26,421 nt of DNA, from the IMG/VR virus record IMGVR_UViG_3300044615_000030, positions 1 through 26,421 of that record; one strand, given 5' to 3'. Source of the stretch: a virus. Position 1 is the stretch's first letter. Each line of letters starts with the position of its first letter. The notes under the pieces are model-generated. The model had not been told where the DNA came from. It saw only the letters and a list, made by a program, of their open reading frames with translations, and did not search any database. This document shows positions 7,706-15,256 of this stretch, piece by piece. The position numbers and the translations under genes are program-made.

Positions 7706-9631
7706 ATGGCTGACTTTAATTTAGAGGGTCTGCTTGGAAATATAGGCAGCGCCTTCTCTGGTGGTGGAAACTACCTTGACGAGTACCTGACACCAGAGCA
7801 GAGGGCTGCAATGCAGCGCAATGCAATGCTAGCAGCGTCAGCAGCACTGCTCAAGGCTGGTGGCGAAAGCACCAGGCGCATTGGCATTGGTGAGGCTCTA
7901 GGTGGCGCGTTTGAGGCAGGCCAAGCCGGGTACGAGAAAGCGCAGACGGGTGCGCTGACTCAGATGGCAATGAAGCAGAAGCTGGACGAGGCAAAGAGAG
8001 CCAAGGAGTTGAATACTCGACTTGCCAGCATCATGGGGCTATCAACACCTGATGAGATGGAATCACCAGAGGTAACAGCTAACAAACTGATGCAGTCAGG
8101 AAGGGCAGCAATTCAAGCTGGAGACTTCACCAGAGGCTTTGACTTTTATAAGCAAGCCAGAGAAGTGAACCCACGGGATGAGGTGCAGGGTGGTCTGACT
8201 TCATTAACAGATGAGGCTGGTAACCCCATCATGGTCCAGCAATTCAAAAGCGGAAAAATTGTCACTGCCCCAGGGTACGGACCACCGAGGGAAATGGTAT
8301 TGCAGGATGTTGGTGGAAAACTTGTGGCTATTGATAAAGCTAGGACACCAACAGGAAGCGAATTTACTTTAGGCATGACGGATTACCAAAAATTCCAATC
8401 AAACCTTGAGTTGGAAAAACTTGGCATGAGCAGGACAGAACTTGATGCCAAGCTGAAGAATGATGCACAAAGACTCAGCATCAGCGAGAGAGAACTGGCA
8501 CTGGCTGTTAAGCGTTTCGGCTTGAATGAGCAGGAATTTGCAAGAGGAAATTACCAAATAGAGCAGGCTGAAAATGGAAACTTTGTTTATGTTTCCAAGG
8601 TGCCTGGTATGCCTTCCATTCCAGTGCCAGGTACTGGTGGTAAGCAACTCAGCGTAGGTCTGACACCAATCCAGCAGCAAGACCTTGCTATTCAACTCAG
8701 GCGCATAGGGTTGAGTGAGGCTGAATTTGCAAGGGGTAACTATGAGATAAAAGAAGCAGACAACGGAACCCTGATGTATGTCTCCAAGACTCCTGGTATG
8801 CCTTCAATTCCAGTCCTTGGTGCTGGTGGTAATCCTCTGACTGTTGGAATTTCTCCAGCGGAACAAGCAAGATTGAATATTTCTCTTCAGCAACTTGGAT
8901 TGAGCAAGCAAGAGTTTGACCAAAAGGTCAAGCAAGATGCACTCAGGATGGGCATTGACCAGCAACAGTTGGGACTGGCAGTCAAGAGATTCAAGTTAAG
9001 TGCAGATGAATTTGCGCGTGGCAACTACTCTGTCAAAGAAACAGAAGGCGGTTTTGCCTATGTCCCAACCTTACCAGGACTGCCAACTATTCCAATCATG
9101 GGTGGTGGTGGGGAGCCACTAAAGGGCAAATCAGAAGCACCAGTAGCATTTTCTGAAGCGTCCAGAAAGCTCAATAATTTGAAAGGCAACATTTCTGCAT
9201 ACAAAACAGAAATCAATGCTGATAAAACTGTATTCCCAAGCGAAGTACCACTGCCTTTTGGAGCAAGAATTCCACTGCCAACAGGTACAGACACTGCAAG
9301 ATTACGTGGAAAATATCAATCGCTGTTGATGGGTGTAAAAGATTTGTATGAACTTGGCGCATTAACTGGACCAGACATGGGCATCATCAGTGAGCAGCTA
9401 ACAAATCCTGCATCGTTTGCTGGTATGTTTACTTCACGCGCTGCAATGAAGGAACAGATCAAGGTGCTTGAGGATATGGCTGGACGCGCTGAAGAAAATC
9501 TTTCTTCAACTTACAAGCGAAAAATACCAGCGGCATCAACATTAAGCGCACCACCAGCACCAATGGTGCCTGGGGCTGGTGGGTCAGGCTTGACCTGGGA
9601 CCCTGCCCAAAAGAAATTTGTGAACCGATAG
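7706..9631 (+). CDS. Internal virion-like protein with three FARGNY repeats, 641 aa
   Basis: ATG 7706 is preceded by GGAGAT. Residues 1-110 are Ala-rich helix (EQRAAMQRNAMLAASAALL, then GIGEALGGAFEAGQAG), a common opening of phage ejection proteins. Between about residues 253 and 475 three repeats occur, each with a helix, the core EFARGNY, a short variable hairpin, then Y-V-x(3)-PG-[ML]-P-[ST]-IP and a Gly-rich turn. The remainder is helical, with a Pro/Ala-rich tail (PAPMVPGAGGSG). The next gene starts after AGGAACTTATC. An injected channel protein or minor tail component is likely; no enzymatic motif was seen. Confidence 0.62.
   Translation: MADFNLEGLLGNIGSAFSGGGNYLDEYLTPEQRAAMQRNAMLAASAALLKAGGESTRRIGIGEALGGAFEAGQAGYEKAQTGALTQMAMKQKLDEAKRAKELNTRLASIMGLSTPDEMESPEVTANKLMQSGRAAIQAGDFTRGFDFYKQAREVNPRDEVQGGLTSLTDEAGNPIMVQQFKSGKIVTAPGYGPPREMVLQDVGGKLVAIDKARTPTGSEFTLGMTDYQKFQSNLELEKLGMSRTELDAKLKNDAQRLSISERELALAVKRFGLNEQEFARGNYQIEQAENGNFVYVSKVPGMPSIPVPGTGGKQLSVGLTPIQQQDLAIQLRRIGLSEAEFARGNYEIKEADNGTLMYVSKTPGMPSIPVLGAGGNPLTVGISPAEQARLNISLQQLGLSKQEFDQKVKQDALRMGIDQQQLGLAVKRFKLSADEFARGNYSVKETEGGFAYVPTLPGLPTIPIMGGGGEPLKGKSEAPVAFSEASRKLNNLKGNISAYKTEINADKTVFPSEVPLPFGARIPLPTGTDTARLRGKYQSLLMGVKDLYELGALTGPDMGIISEQLTNPASFAGMFTSRAAMKEQIKVLEDMAGRAEENLSSTYKRKIPAASTLSAPPAPMVPGAGGSGLTWDPAQKKFVNR
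8464..9129 (+). repeat. Threefold protein repeat (FARGNY unit) inside the 641-aa gene
   Basis: The units lie at about 8464-8670, 8671-8862 and 8863-9129. Each codes a helix ending in EFARGNY and a hairpin ending in PG(M/L)P(S/T)IP plus a Gly-rich turn. The third unit has an extra helical insert before the core (QEFDQKVKQDALRMGI). The repeats are clear in protein and diverged in DNA, so the duplication is old. Confidence 0.85.
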
Positions 9632-9640
9632 GAACTTATC

Positions 9641-11485
9641 ATGGCACAAGTCATTAACGTCATTGGCTACGGTGACATCTCATTCCCTGACGGGATGAGC
9701 ATGGAAGAAATCACCAAGGCATTGGAGCAACTGCCACCAGCGCCAGGCTCAAGGTCCATGCCAGATGAGCTGATGCGCCAAACTGGGTTGGCTGCAAGGC
9801 CGATGGCTCAAGCTGCAATGACTGTTGGTGGGCTGCTGCCAATGGCGGTGGATCCGCTGGTGAACCTGTTCAACCTTGCGGCAGGGACAAAGGTTCCAAC
9901 AATGACGCAGGCGACTCAAACCAACCTGAACCGCATGGGTTTCCCACAGCCTGAGACGTCACAAGAGAGGGTGGTGCAGGACGTTGGTTCGGCTGGCTAT
10001 GGCACTGCTGGAGTTGCTAGGGCTGCTGGCGCAGTTGCTCCAAGGTTACCGGGGATGCTAAGTGAGGCCGCTAAATTCTTCGCGCAAAGCCCACAGGCAC
10101 AGTCAGCCGCAGCAATCACAGCAGCAGGTGCTGGGGGTGCATTGCGTGAGGGCGGTGCTAACCCCTACGCTCAGATGGGTGGTGCAATGCTGGCGGGTAT
10201 GGTGGCTCCTGGAGGCCCATCACTGTCCACCACACAACGAGCATTGGCGGTGCCTGGTGGACTGGTCAAGCCGTTCACAGAGCAAGGACGCCAGGTCATT
10301 GTTGGTAACGTGTTGAACCGCCTTGCCACCAATCCCCAGCAAGCCATGCAGAACATGGAGATGTCTGCGCCACTGGTGCCAGGTGTACGTCCTACGGCGG
10401 CAGGTACAGCGCGTGACCCTGGTTTGGCTGGTGCAGAGACAGCCATCCGTGGCCTAGACACTGGCGGTAACCTATTTGGTCAACAGATCAACCAAAACCA
10501 AGAGGCTATCCTAAACGCCTTCCGACAGATATCAGGTAAACCTGGCTCTATCCCTTACGCAGAGGCCAAGCGTTCGGCAATTACAACACCAATGCGTGAG
10601 GCAGCATTTGCCAACAAGCAGGCGGTGGATGTTGAACCCGTACTCTCAGCCATCCAGGGCATTATGAGCAACCCGGCAACTCAGCGGAAAACAGTTGATG
10701 ATGCAATGGTCTATGTCCAAGGGCTGTTGGCAAAGCGGGTGAATCCAGAGACGGGAACCATTGACCCAATGTCCCTGTACAGCGTCCGCAAGGACATCAC
10801 AGATGCAATGGCGGGTAAGCTGTCTGGTGACCTGTCCAACCTCAGACTTGCTAGGGGACAACTTGCTGAACTGCTGCCTGTCATTGACAGGACCATTGAC
10901 GCTGGCGCACCAGGGTTTATGGCTTACATGGACAAGTACGCCAAGTCCTCACAAGGTATTGACCAGATGCGTCTGCTGCAGGGCATTGAGGCCAAGGTTA
11001 CAACGGGACTGCCTAACCTCAGTACGGGTAATCCTGTCCTGGCGGCATCAGCACTACGCAGGCAGCTTGCTGCTGCACAGGATGAGCTGGGCACCCAGCT
11101 ATCACCTTCAGCGCAGGGCAAGCTGGACAACATCATCAACGAGATCAATAGGGGCATGGCGGCAACTGCGCCAGGTGTAAAACCACCAGGCTCAAACACC
11201 TTCCAGAACATGAGCATGGGCAACCTCATTGGGCGGGTGTTCAGCGAGTCCCTAGCTGATAACACAACGCTCCGCACCATGACAAGGCCGCTAGACTTCT
11301 TGTACAAGCTGCCTGATCAGCAAGTGCAGCAGCTGCTGGTGCAGGCTATGCTTGACCCCAAGCTGGCGGCAATGATGATGGCGAAGGCGAATATTATGCG
11401 GGTGGAGCCACTGGCAACATCACTGCGCCAGAAGGCACAGCAAATGGGTTTTGGAACTTTAATTGGAACAGGAGCAACAGAATGA
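9641..11485 (+). CDS. Internal virion / ejection protein, 614 aa
   Basis: ATG 9641 follows AGGAA. The N-terminus (AQVINVIGYGDISFPDGMSM) is a short beta element with an FPDGMS motif seen at the start of many phage internal virion proteins. Gly/Ala-rich amphipathic segments follow (GLLPMAVDPLVNLFNLAAG at about residues 63-81, AAITAAGAGGALREGG near 157, and AQMGGAMLAGMVAPGG), able to associate with membrane. A long helical C-terminal half ends in LRQKAQQMGFGTLIGTG. No lysozyme or transglycosylase signature was found. Its order in the operon (gp13-like gene, small ejection protein, two large ones) fits the T7/P22 pattern of three ejected proteins. Confidence 0.62.
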   Translation: MAQVINVIGYGDISFPDGMSMEEITKALEQLPPAPGSRSMPDELMRQTGLAARPMAQAAMTVGGLLPMAVDPLVNLFNLAAGTKVPTMTQATQTNLNRMGFPQPETSQERVVQDVGSAGYGTAGVARAAGAVAPRLPGMLSEAAKFFAQSPQAQSAAAITAAGAGGALREGGANPYAQMGGAMLAGMVAPGGPSLSTTQRALAVPGGLVKPFTEQGRQVIVGNVLNRLATNPQQAMQNMEMSAPLVPGVRPTAAGTARDPGLAGAETAIRGLDTGGNLFGQQINQNQEAILNAFRQISGKPGSIPYAEAKRSAITTPMREAAFANKQAVDVEPVLSAIQGIMSNPATQRKTVDDAMVYVQGLLAKRVNPETGTIDPMSLYSVRKDITDAMAGKLSGDLSNLRLARGQLAELLPVIDRTIDAGAPGFMAYMDKYAKSSQGIDQMRLLQGIEAKVTTGLPNLSTGNPVLAASALRRQLAAAQDELGTQLSPSAQGKLDNIINEINRGMAATAPGVKPPGSNTFQNMSMGNLIGRVFSESLADNTTLRTMTRPLDFLYKLPDQQVQQLLVQAMLDPKLAAMMMAKANIMRVEPLATSLRQKAQQMGFGTLIGTGATE

Positions 11486-11799
11486 GCAAGCTATTTCGGG
11501 ACGACAACGGGCAACTGACTACCTTTGGCGCGCTTGGCACCACCCAAGTGATGACGGTCACAACCAGCAGCGTACAGTCCACAGCAGTAGGGGCTGGCGT
11601 CACCATGCTGCGCCTAACAAACAGCGGGGGTGTGCATTGCCACTTTGCCATTGGAGCCAACCCAACAGCCAGCCTGACCACCTCTCCCATGCTGCCAACC
11701 AACGCTGTTGAGTACGTTGCCTGCGCTGGTGGCGACAAGGTGGCTGTCATTCGAAGCGGTGGCACTGCCACCGATATCTCAATCACGCAGATCAGCTAG
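11482..11799 (+). CDS. Small beta-rich virion-region protein, 105 aa
   Basis: The start overlaps the previous stop (ATGA). After MSKLFRDDNGQLTTFGALG the protein alternates Thr/Ser/Val strands (TTQVMTVTTSSVQSTAVGAG, then TMLRLTNSGGVHCHFAIG) and ends with KVAVIRSGGTATDISITQIS. The composition suggests a compact beta-sandwich, as in capsid decoration, tail or fibre-tip domains. There is no TM segment and no enzyme motif. Similar short proteins with an ALGTTQ opening occur in environmental phages without assigned function. A structural role is inferred. Confidence 0.65.
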   Translation: MSKLFRDDNGQLTTFGALGTTQVMTVTTSSVQSTAVGAGVTMLRLTNSGGVHCHFAIGANPTASLTTSPMLPTNAVEYVACAGGDKVAVIRSGGTATDISITQIS

Positions 11800-11808
11800 G
11801 AGCGCATC

Positions 11809-13158
11809 ATGGGGCTGCTGGAAGACTTGGAGTTTCTGAAGAAACAGCGCAAGCCTAACTTGCTTGCAAATACAAGGCAATTGCAAGGTCCAGCAGAACC
11901 CTACCTACGCCAGCAGTATCCAGAGGTGTATGGCGCACTTGGTGGACTGTTAGGAATGGCACCAGACGAGATGGCTGGGAGCGTCCTGGACCCCAACACC
12001 GCCAGGGTTAGGTCAGGCGCTGAGTACGGTTTTCCTGTTGGTACTGCGGCCCAGGTGCTGCCAATGGCTCGACCTGCTCAAGCTGCGGCTATGGCAGCAG
12101 GACGAGCTGGTGAACGCTTGGCGGAACGTGCTGTGCCAAGGATCATGGAGCGAGGTGGCATGGGCGCTGAGATGCTGCAAGGGATGGCGCAAGGAAGTAG
12201 GTCAAATGCCTTACCACCAAGCGGAAGAAGTGGCATTGGTGCATTTGATTCTAGATACGATCCTCGGGTACAAGAGCAATCTAGGATGCAATCAATGGTC
12301 CGAGACATTCAATTGAATCCTGGTGCAACAAATGCACCCAAGGTTTCATTGGCTGATTTTGAAGGAAGACCATTTATCACCAGCATGTCGGATAGGACTG
12401 CGGCTGGTGGCAATTTGATTGGTATTGATGACGTTAGTTTCAATAGGCCAGTTGGATTGCTTGGCGGTCAAGATTACATGTTCAACAACCCAGCAGTTTG
12501 GGCTAGTGGTGAAAGACCAGCTAAAGCATTGATGAAATATGCTGAAGAAGTAAAAAGTGCTACTGGTCAAAATCCACTGTATTTACCTTATCGCATGGCA
12601 CCAACTGGTGGTGATTTTGCTCAAATGACTGGTGAAACAATGTTGGCATATGCTGACAGTGCGATGGGTAAAGCACAGAAAAACAAGCTAAACAAAGCCA
12701 TCAAAAAGTTTATTCCTGATTGGGTTGGAGTCTCAAATCCTGAAAGTGTGAATCAGTTTAGAGAAGTACCAGATGCAACTAGGAAAGCCATTAAAGACAT
12801 GATGGATAAAAACTTCAGAAATGAAGGTGGACTCAATATCGGAAGTGCAAGATTAGCTGTATCTGATCCAGCTCAAATGGCTGCTCAAGAGGGTGGCGTT
12901 ATGAACGTAGGTGAAATTTTTGCTGGGCAACCAATCATTAAAAATTCAGGTCATCCTGCATATCCTAGTGCGGTGCCTGGTCGAGGAATTGGAACATTGA
13001 CTGAAGATAGAAACATCTTTGAACTGTTGCCAGATGTTGTAAAAGCTAGGGGTATACCAGACCCATTAAATCCTAGACCATCTGATTTAAGGGCAATGCA
13101 AATGCATCCTTATGCGGGTATTCTTGATGAGGAATTGCTCAGGCGTCTTGGCTATTGA
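11809..13158 (+). CDS. Mosaic virion-region protein, polyvalent-protein-like, 449 aa
   Basis: ATG 11809 follows GGAGCGCATC. Residues 1-140 resemble the Ala/Gly-rich ejection proteins upstream (AAQVLPMARPAQAAAMAAGR). From about residue 165 the protein becomes a globular-looking domain (SLADFEGRPFITSMSDRTA, GGQDYMFNNPAVWASGE, YLPYRMAPTGGDFAQMTGE, and RNIFELLPDVVKARGI near the end). This part recalls domains found in large polyvalent or MuF-type phage proteins that travel with the DNA into the host. I cannot name an activity. Base composition shifts at the same place: 62% G+C at 12061-12120 against 35% at 12781-12840. The 3' end overlaps the converging leftward operon by 20 bp. Confidence 0.6.
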   Translation: MGLLEDLEFLKKQRKPNLLANTRQLQGPAEPYLRQQYPEVYGALGGLLGMAPDEMAGSVLDPNTARVRSGAEYGFPVGTAAQVLPMARPAQAAAMAAGRAGERLAERAVPRIMERGGMGAEMLQGMAQGSRSNALPPSGRSGIGAFDSRYDPRVQEQSRMQSMVRDIQLNPGATNAPKVSLADFEGRPFITSMSDRTAAGGNLIGIDDVSFNRPVGLLGGQDYMFNNPAVWASGERPAKALMKYAEEVKSATGQNPLYLPYRMAPTGGDFAQMTGETMLAYADSAMGKAQKNKLNKAIKKFIPDWVGVSNPESVNQFREVPDATRKAIKDMMDKNFRNEGGLNIGSARLAVSDPAQMAAQEGGVMNVGEIFAGQPIIKNSGHPAYPSAVPGRGIGTLTEDRNIFELLPDVVKARGIPDPLNPRPSDLRAMQMHPYAGILDEELLRRLGY

Positions 13159-13345
13159 ACAAATAAGCAGGATCAAAAGTATTTGCAAATTTCTCACCAT
13201 AGCGTTTTGTCAAGAATGCTATGACTGACTCTTTGGTAACTGACTTAACACCAGTCACAACACAACGAGTTTCATGCAGTCCAAGTGCTTCAAGCATCTT
13301 GTCTGTCATTTTTATCTCAGTGTTAACGATGGGTGATAGTTTCAT
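13139..13345 (-). CDS. Hypothetical protein, 68 aa (last gene of leftward operon)
   Basis: This reads MKLSPIVNTEIKMTDKMLEA, then a segment with CVVTGVKSVTKESVIAFLTKRYGEKF, which looks like a small alpha/beta fold. The start overlaps the previous stop as ATGA (13342-13345). The stop lies 20 bp inside the opposing 449-aa gene, so transcription from both sides converges here with no visible terminator between. An internal ATG (residue 13) is an alternative start. No family is recognised. Confidence 0.6.
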   Translation of the reverse strand: MKLSPIVNTEIKMTDKMLEALGLHETRCVVTGVKSVTKESVIAFLTKRYGEKFANTFDPAYLFNSQDA

Positions 13346-13497
13346 TTTCCATTCCTAGTCTTATCATTCTGCGCCTTGTCAATTTGCTCACGCAACCACC
13401 TTGGTCCACCAAGCTGAAGCAACTTGATACGTTGGCTCTGGGTCAGCTTGATTGAGTACACCACAGACAGTGGCTCACCTACACGCTTGGTACTCAT
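13342..13497 (-). CDS. Small helix-rich protein, possible ribbon-helix-helix type, 51 aa
   Basis: The chosen ATG at 13497 overlaps the previous stop (ATGA) and has AGGA seven bases upstream, so I prefer it to the longer in-frame reading from 13524. The sequence has a strand-like start (EPLSVVYSIKLTQSQ), then RIKLLQLGGPRWLREQIDKA. A beta strand followed by helix, a G-G-P/A turn and WLREQI is the pattern of short RHH-like phage DNA-binding proteins. The match is only by shape. It may regulate the operon or host genes. Confidence 0.6.
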   Translation of the reverse strand: MSTKRVGEPLSVVYSIKLTQSQRIKLLQLGGPRWLREQIDKAQNDKTRNGK

Positions 13498-13739
13498 GGA
13501 CGCTTCCTGGGTAGTGGCGCCCAATACTGCCAGAACTGCGTCTCGCCCACCTTGTAGATGTAGTGCCCCATTGTGGCAACACCAGACCGTCCTAGTAACA
13601 GCACCTTGACACCTTGCGGTGTCTGATCGTCAATGGGCAACCAAAAGAAGTCATCCGCTACTGCTGCCGTGAAGGTGCTGTCCAGCCTGAACTTCTGCTC
13701 ATGCTTGAAACGCTCAAACTCTTCGTCTTCAGGGGCCAT
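13494..13739 (-). CDS. DUF551-like protein, 81 aa
   Basis: The N-terminus is charged (MAPEDEEFERFKHEQKF). The rest follows the DUF551 pattern: W-L-P-I-D-D-x-T-P-x-G-V-x-V-L-L-L, a short hairpin (GVATMGHYIYKVGETQFW), then Y-W-A-P-L-P near the end. DUF551 proteins are common small accessory proteins of phages, of unknown function. The start overlaps the upstream gene by 11 bp, the only junction of this operon that is not an exact ATGA. Confidence 0.65.
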   Translation of the reverse strand: MAPEDEEFERFKHEQKFRLDSTFTAAVADDFFWLPIDDQTPQGVKVLLLGRSGVATMGHYIYKVGETQFWQYWAPLPRKRP

Positions 13740-14004
13740 TGTTGCGATCCTTTAGTTTGGCTTCGATGGCTCTGGCAAACTCCATCAGTGCGCCATCGTA
13801 TTCCGTCGGTATGGTGCTTGGCATCATGTTGCCGATTGTGGTTGCGGTCAGCGGCTTGCGCTGTGCTGCGGCAACAAGGTTGGCAAAGGCAAGAAGTTCT
13901 AGGACTGGCGCAACAGTTACGGTCTTAGAGCCGTCTGGGTGGATAGCAACCACCTTTTCAAACCCAGCCTCCCGCGCCATGCGGATGATGTCGTCTTTAG
14001 TCAT
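13729..14004 (-). CDS. Hypothetical early protein, 91 aa
   Basis: It begins MTKDDIIRMAREAGFEKVVA, a helix-turn opening often seen on small phage accessory proteins. A hydrophobic helix follows (VLELLAFANLVAAAQRK), and a C-terminal acidic/basic helix (YDGALMEFARAIEAKLKD). It is predicted soluble. The start overlaps the upstream stop (ATGA at 14001-14004). No enzymatic motif was found; expression as part of the leftward early operon is inferred from layout. Confidence 0.68.
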   Translation of the reverse strand: MTKDDIIRMAREAGFEKVVAIHPDGSKTVTVAPVLELLAFANLVAAAQRKPLTATTIGNMMPSTIPTEYDGALMEFARAIEAKLKDRNNGP

Positions 14005-14120
14005 GTCAGATACCCAGCAAAAAAGGACAGCGCCACTATCGCAAGCAACGCAAGGACAATTGCTAAGGCGGTGTCCAGCCAGCCGTAGGCAAACAGGTTT
14101 TCTACTTCATCGTCTTTCAT
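14001..14120 (-). CDS. Very small membrane protein, 39 aa
   Basis: Reading left from ATG 14120 gives MKDDEVENLFAYGWLDTALA, then a hydrophobic run (IVLALLAIVALSFFAG) ending YLT. The short acidic N-terminus followed by one TM helix suggests an inner-membrane peptide. Both ends use ATGA overlaps with neighbours (14117-14120 and 14001-14004), which is the main reason to accept so short a gene. It could modulate the envelope or superinfection, but this is speculation. Confidence 0.6.
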   Translation of the reverse strand: MKDDEVENLFAYGWLDTALAIVLALLAIVALSFFAGYLT

Positions 14121-14380
14121 GTCCGATTCCCCCTGCTAGGCAGACTAAACGCTTTCAAACTTCCCTCTCGCGGCACCTGCCGCATACTGTCGCCGTCACC
14201 CGAGCGATAGACGTCACGCTCCCAAATGCTGAGAGCTGGTGCGCTGACCTCACCAGGACGCTTGATGCGCTCCACGTATACGCCAGCAGACTGTCGTGCA
14301 TCTCGGCTGAGATACACATTTGGGAGCCTTTGCATATGCGCTGGCGCTTTGCTACGGTCAATGTCCTTGAGGTTGCTCAT
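14117..14380 (-). CDS. Hypothetical protein, 87 aa
   Basis: It begins MSNLKDIDRSKAPAHMQRLP and is Arg/Ser-rich throughout (VYLSRDARQSAGVYVERIKR), ending in SLPSRGNRT. It is basic, soluble, and shows no recognised domain. ATGA overlaps at both ends fix the frame. A second open frame at 14155-14361 on the same strand is its shadow. A nucleic-acid or ribosome partner is possible from charge alone. Confidence 0.62.
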   Translation of the reverse strand: MSNLKDIDRSKAPAHMQRLPNVYLSRDARQSAGVYVERIKRPGEVSAPALSIWERDVYRSGDGDSMRQVPREGSLKAFSLPSRGNRT

Positions 14381-14643
14381 TTGATTTGTGTCCTGTATCC
14401 ACGTTTAGTAAAGCACTGAACGCTGCCGTTGTCCAGCAGCCTCCATGTGGCATTCTCACCACCGCACATTGCCTGTGCAGCGCGTGAGAACTTCTCCATT
14501 GCCAATTGCTCACGCTGGGTTGCCCGAGCATTGGCGGCTGAATCTACTGCAGCCTGGTGGTCAGAGGGTCCATCCAACAGGTAGGCCGTGGACAGCACCA
14601 AGGCCACCGCTACCGCAAGACACCAATTGATTGCGTGATTCAT
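14377..14643 (-). CDS. Exported or membrane-anchored small protein, 88 aa
   Basis: The N-terminus (MNHAINWCLAVAVALVLSTA) is a hydrophobic signal or anchor sequence, so the remaining 60 residues would lie in the periplasm. That part has a helix (QREQLAMEKFSRAAQAMCGG) and a two-strand end (WRLLDNGSVQCFTKRGY) with two cysteines that could form a disulphide. The start overlaps the upstream stop (ATGA). An envelope function such as superinfection exclusion would fit an early phage operon, but no motif proves it. Confidence 0.65.
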   Translation of the reverse strand: MNHAINWCLAVAVALVLSTAYLLDGPSDHQAAVDSAANARATQREQLAMEKFSRAAQAMCGGENATWRLLDNGSVQCFTKRGYRTQIK

Positions 14644-14969
14644 ATTGCGTTCCTATCTTCGTAGCGTTCTTGGCCCTTGTCGTACTGGTCATGTTCAGCC
14701 TGGACCGCCATGTCCTCCAAGGCTTCTTCCTCAATGGTTGCCGCCAGATCGCCGATGACCTCAGAAATGTCAACGCCTTCCACCAGCGCCCAGATCAACT
14801 CAATGCTCTCGGCACTGCCGGGTTCGTCTCGGGTTTCGCGTTCTGCTTCTTCGTAAGCCAGATAGCAGTCAATGACCAGACCGCCAGCAGTCTCAAAGCG
14901 ATGGTTGTACAGACCCTTCAGGTCTGCTTTAGTTGGCTTGTAGCCTGTTGACCAGACGGGGGCGCTCAT
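14640..14969 (-). CDS. Highly acidic early protein, 109 aa
   Basis: I count 26 Asp/Glu against 9 Lys/Arg, a net charge near -17. After MSAPVWSTGYKPTKADLKGL come almost only acidic helices (YEEAERETRDEPGSAESIEL, then LAATIEEEALEDMAVQAEHD). No enzyme motif is visible. Strongly acidic small early proteins are sometimes DNA mimics that block restriction or repair enzymes; that is a hypothesis from charge and context. The start overlaps the upstream stop as ATGA (14966-14969). Confidence 0.65.
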   Translation of the reverse strand: MSAPVWSTGYKPTKADLKGLYNHRFETAGGLVIDCYLAYEEAERETRDEPGSAESIELIWALVEGVDISEVIGDLAATIEEEALEDMAVQAEHDQYDKGQERYEDRNAI

Positions 14970-15220
14970 GCTGCCACCAGCACTTTGCAGGAACTGATGC
15001 GTTTCTTTGCGCCAACCTCACGGCTTGCAATCCCAGCGGCATGGTACTGCTGACGCTTGGCCCCGGTGCGGCTGGTGTAACCGACAGGCTCACGCCCATC
15101 GATTTCAATCACCTCAATGACCTGCGCCATGCCAGGACTGACCTGTTCAGCAGTGGCTGTAACTTTGATTGATCTCCAGCCTGCTGCTGTAAAAACTGAT
15201 GCTGTGTATTGAATGTTCAT
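14966..15220 (-). CDS. Hypothetical early protein, 84 aa
   Basis: The ATG at 15220 is preceded by AAAGGA seven bases upstream and by a small stable hairpin (see separate entry). The protein starts MNIQYTASVFTAAGWRSIKV with beta strands, continues with VIEVIEIDGREPVGYTSRTG, and ends with a basic helix and KKRISSCKVLVAA. The first half looks like a compact beta-hairpin fold. No family is recognised. It is the second gene of the leftward operon. Confidence 0.65.
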   Translation of the reverse strand: MNIQYTASVFTAAGWRSIKVTATAEQVSPGMAQVIEVIEIDGREPVGYTSRTGAKRQQYHAAGIASREVGAKKRISSCKVLVAA

Positions 15221-15235
15221 GGTGATGTCCTTTCT

Positions 15236-15249
15236 GGGGCCGTAGCCCC
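15236..15249 (-). promoter_or_regulatory. GC hairpin with UACG tetraloop upstream of a leftward ribosome-binding site
   Basis: In leftward mRNA the sequence reads GGGGC-UACG-GCCCC, a 5-bp GC stem closed by C-G around a UNCG-type tetraloop, one of the most stable known. It lies between the stop of the 85-aa gene and the AAAGGA site of the 84-aa gene. No T-run follows, so it is not an intrinsic terminator; an mRNA-stability, processing or translation-control element is more likely. Confidence 0.55.
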
Positions 15250-15256
15250 GTTGTGA

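Noticed and set aside
13139-13170. Bidirectional terminator between converging transcripts
   Set aside because: The two genes overlap by 20 bp and I found no stem with a T-run here.
13739-14419. 226-aa plus-strand ORF
   Set aside because: It runs antisense to four leftward genes linked by ATGA overlaps; no recognisable domain and no ribosome-binding site.
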